A DNA stretch of 64,000 bases from Typha latifolia (Eukaryota; Streptophyta; Magnoliopsida; Poales; Typhaceae). The stretch is taken from NCBI GenBank assembly GCA_019914945.1, contig CM034103.1, positions 1,550,001-1,614,000 on the forward strand, in the 5' to 3' direction. Made by a program: the position numbers and the translations under genes. The notes under the pieces are model-generated. The model was not told the DNA's origin and did not search any database. It saw only the letters and a program-made list of their open reading frames with translations. Numbering within the stretch: the stretch's first letter is position 1; the number at the start of each line of letters is the position of its first letter. Shown piece by piece: positions 61,501 through 64,000 of this stretch.

Positions 61501-64000
61501 TATTTTTGCTAACTTTGCTGCCGAAAGTATGGTTCCTAAAGGTCCTGAGTGGGGTGGTGGGAACTGGGAGATCAAAACACCTACTAATATGAAGAATATA
61601 CCTCAGTGGGAGCTATCAGGGGAGGTTATGCCATACATGAAAACTAGTGAAGGTCCTATTCCTTCCATTGTTGCAGAACATATTGGTGTTTACTTGGGTA
61701 TCATCAGGGGAAGGGGCAATGTGGTCGAGGTAAGTGAAAAGAGCTTGGTTAAAGCATTCACAGCAGCAAGTGGTGAAAACAAGCCTCCATCATCTTCTGA
61801 ACTGCCACTGAAGCAGAGTAAAGTGAGCATTGATGGTGATTCAAAGATTCTTTCTGTAGGGGATTCTTTGGCGAGGCAATTGGGGGTTCCTTCTGCTTCC
61901 GCAGATGAGCAGGCGAAAGCGGAGGAAGAGTTCAAGAAGTCCTTGTCTGGTGTTGTTGATGGTGGCAGCAGTGATGAAGATGATACGACATCAAAAAACA
62001 AAAAGCTACTCATCAGAATCCGTGATAAGCCAATTGCTGCAACCACAGTAGATGTCAACAAACTCAAAGAAGCCACAAGACAATTAGGTTTAGGCCCTCC
62101 AATTAGGACTAGATCATTTCCATCCCAAGATTCTTCACAGATGCCAACACCACCAGTGCCTGCTACTGCTTCAACTGTGCCAACTGCTGTGGATCTGTTT
62201 GGGTCTGATGCTTTATCAGCAGAACCACCAGCACAGCCAAATCCAATGGTTATTGGCATGGGAGTGTCAGCTGGACCCATACCAGAGGACTTCTTCCAAA
62301 ATACTATTTCATCACTACAAGTTGCAGCTTCACTGCCCCCTCCAGGGACGTACTTGACAAGAGTTACCCAAAGTGCTCCAGGAGTGGATCAAAACCAACC
62401 AACATCGAATCAGAACGTGATGACTGATGTTGGTCTTCCAGATGGTGGAGTCCCACCTCAAGCATTACAGCCCCCTCAACTTCCTCAACAACTCAATATT
62501 CCTAATGAGTCAATTGGACTACCTGGTGGTGGAATCCCCCCACAGACCCAGCCTCTTCCTCCTAGAGTTGCCATCTCTGTCTCTTCACAGCCAATTGATC
62601 TCAGTTCACTTGGAGTTGTAGGATCCATGCAATCTGTTCCTCGTCCCCCATCTCCACCTACTGCCGTGCGCCCTGGGCAAGTAAGATTTCTTGGCATTCT
62701 CCAATTTTGGAAGTCAACTACATTCTTTTTCACAACTTGCATCTTTAATGCTCATACTATAGGTACCTCGTGGTGCTGCTGCTTCAGTATGCTTCAAGAT
62801 TGGTCTTGCCCACCTTGAGCAGAATCAACTTCCTGATGCATTATCTTGTTTGGATGAAGCTTTCTTGGCTCTTGCTAAGGATCAATCACGTGGGGTTGAT
62901 ATTAAACCCCAAGCCACTATTTGTGCTCAATACAAGATTGCCGTTGCGATACTACACGTAACTTTCATAACTCAAGATACCATTTCTCCTTTTGGCTAAA
63001 TTTGTGAAACTGCTCTTATTATGTTTACCCTAATTTTTCTGTTTGTGGGGCTTCAACTAAAGTAATGCAAAAATAGTAGTAGTTACATCCTGTATGACAT
63101 GGGTGATTCTCATTCAAAACACATAATTTTGACCTGCTGTATCTTGATAATTCTATTCTGCTTTCATTATTGAATAATTGGTAATCAAGTTTATTAAGTG
63201 TCCTGTACCAACTGAATTGGGATTCTTTCACTTATTGAACTTCCTATTGTCTTCGTTCATGCCAATTAAATGTTTTCCTTATGGAAATAATATGTCCAGA
63301 TTTATCTTGCACTAGTTGGAGTGGTTTGTTGGAGTTCCCTTCAGACTACTAGTGTGCTTGATCAATAACCTATAATTCTTCAGCAATGCCTCTATCCTGA
63401 AGGGTCTTTATGGTGATGCATAATGAGTGTTTGGATAGTCGAAGAAAGAAGAAAACACATATAGGTTAGATGCATATGATATAGTTAAAAAGTTTTGTGC
63501 ACTGCAAAAATGACCTTGCTTGAATCTTTAATGTCAAACTCTGGACAATGTTCAACTTCTTTCAGACAAGTCTCTTTCTTCCTCTGGATACTAAATAAGA
63601 GGACGTTTGAAAATTTAGTTGCTTGGAGGACACATGTTACTTCAGAAAAGAGTGTGCAACTGTGCATAGTTGGCTTCTAATAGATTAATAAAAGAGGAGC
63701 TAGGAGAAAATTAATAGAAATGTAAGTGAAATTGTTTGAATTTATGATGAATTTTTTAGCCAGAGAAAAGCCCTGGCAATGTATATATTATTAGAAAATT
63801 TTCAACCATGCTGGCAAATGTGGCTAGATTAGTATATGGCTGGTGGATTTACTTGCATCTAGAATGGTGATTATTATTAGAAGAATTGAATAAATGAGCA
63901 GTAGTATACAATCATACTATAATGCAGTTTCTCATGAGCAGCAATATCCATGATATCACCTTTTCTTTTCAACTTTGTTGCAGGAAATTGCTCGGCTGCA
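49045..64000 (+). CDS. TWD40-2: TWD40-2, WD40 subunit of the TPLATE/TSET endocytic complex (3' end outside window)
   Basis: TWD40-2 is a beta-propeller plus alpha-solenoid subunit of the plasma-membrane TPLATE complex, which acts in clathrin-mediated endocytosis. Exons: 49045-49180, 49810-49919, 51234-51399, 51478-51578, 51680-51752, 51839-51974, 53459-53619, 53869-53993, 54075-54174, 54610-54706, 56259-56310, 56840-56941, 57023-57169, 57288-57459, 57537-57788, 57892-58046, 58639-58767, 58863-58980, 59582-59777, 59989-60100, 60182-60336, 61300-62680, 62763-62957, 63984 onward; about 1,460 codons visible. It starts MMEWATVQHLDLRHVGRGLK. The WD40 part includes DCTIRSCDFDTEQ and HPTLEWIFVGDRKGTLLAWD. 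The solenoid includes KALRFSTALSILKDEFLRSR and TGWTQGIFANFAAESMVPKG, followed by a Pro/Ser-rich disordered stretch (exon 22). All introns are GT-AG except 58768-58862 (AT-AC). Identity to Arabidopsis At5g24710 was recognised by its blocks. Confidence 0.95.
52522..52556 (+). repeat. (GA)n microsatellite in TWD40-2 intron 6
   Basis: About 35 bases of perfect GA repeat inside the 1.5-kb intron 51975-53458. The small open frames around it are repeat artefacts. Confidence 0.9.
52870..52975 (-). mobile_element. SINE-like 3'-end fragment with TTG-rich tail in TWD40-2 intron 6
   Basis: The plus strand reads AACAACAATAACAAACAAAC, then CCAACAATTTGGGATTGG and TTATATGAATGAATTTTCTC. On the reverse strand this is a CCCAAATTGTTGGGG block followed by a TTG/TTTG-rich tail, the layout of common plant SINE 3' ends. 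A second copy lies in an ALG14 intron at 17355-17430. The 5' end is not resolved. Confidence 0.5.
55165..55640. repeat. Purine-rich (GA/GGGA) tract in TWD40-2 intron 10
   Basis: Nearly 500 bases of imperfect GAGA/GGAGA/AAGAGAG repeats on the plus strand. They are flanked by GATCC-containing sequences (GGGCTGATCCTGCCC on the left, GATGGCCGATCCCGATCC on the right near 55815), which may mark an inserted, expanded element. Confidence 0.6.
58768..58862 (+). other. AT-AC (U12-type) intron in TWD40-2
   Basis: The 95-base intron begins ATATCCTTT, a perfect match to the U12 AT-AC donor consensus, and ends TTTGTAC. A branch-site-like CACTTAAC lies at 58845-58852, so the branch A is about 11 bases before the acceptor, inside the window typical for minor-spliceosome introns. 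Removing exactly this piece joins ..RGLPS to YRSLLWVGPALLF, the conserved family text. No GT-AG alternative keeps that sequence. Confidence 0.9.
60373..60457 (+). repeat. Tandem duplication with 43-bp period in TWD40-2 intron 21
   Basis: CCTAAACATCTAGAGTAACA and the following GTGGGGTCAGGG block occur at 60373-60415 and again at 60416-60457, with a few differences. It lies in the intron 60337-61299. Confidence 0.85.

Overview
This is a nuclear chromosome segment from a flowering plant. Genes are split by GT-AG introns, intergenic DNA is AT-rich, and (TA)n and (GA)n microsatellites are common. Every recognisable protein is a land-plant family member. Very GC-rich short genes (the inhibitor gene at 13.4 kb), GC-rich first exons and CT/GA-rich leaders just upstream of start codons suggest a monocot. 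The species cannot be fixed from sequence alone. No virus, plasmid, CRISPR array or prokaryotic operon was seen.

Layout. Minus strand, 2.9-12.8 kb: ribosomal protein RPL9, a class III peroxidase that has lost its distal catalytic Arg and His, a dead last-exon copy of a related peroxidase, and the chloroplast lipid-import protein TGD4. Plus strand, 13.4-15.6 kb: two single-exon invertase/pectin methylesterase inhibitor-like genes in tandem. Minus strand, 17-20.2 kb: ALG14 (N-glycan precursor synthesis), head-to-head with the next gene. Plus strand, 20.5-33.0 kb: a tandem pair of CDC48C/NVL-type AAA ATPases. The first copy carries a 4-bp deletion that removes most of its second ATPase domain; the second copy is intact. 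Minus strand, 33.8-46.9 kb: an SGPP-like sugar-phosphate phosphatase, a degraded second copy of it, an E-class PPR protein, and the splicing factor USP39/SAD1. Plus strand, 49.0 kb to the window edge: TWD40-2 of the TPLATE/TSET endocytic complex, cut off at the right edge.

The genes are ordinary, mostly housekeeping, and form no operon-like system. The recurrent theme is local duplication followed by decay, seen for the peroxidase, CDC48C and SGPP. The most notable single items are the catalytically altered peroxidase, the truncated CDC48C copy, an AT-AC (U12-type) intron in TWD40-2, a short mobile element with a perfect 9-bp target duplication in only one CDC48C copy, and SINE-like fragments in two unrelated introns. 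Exon coordinates below were derived by hand from splice consensus, reading frame and remembered family sequences; no alignment or transcript data were available.
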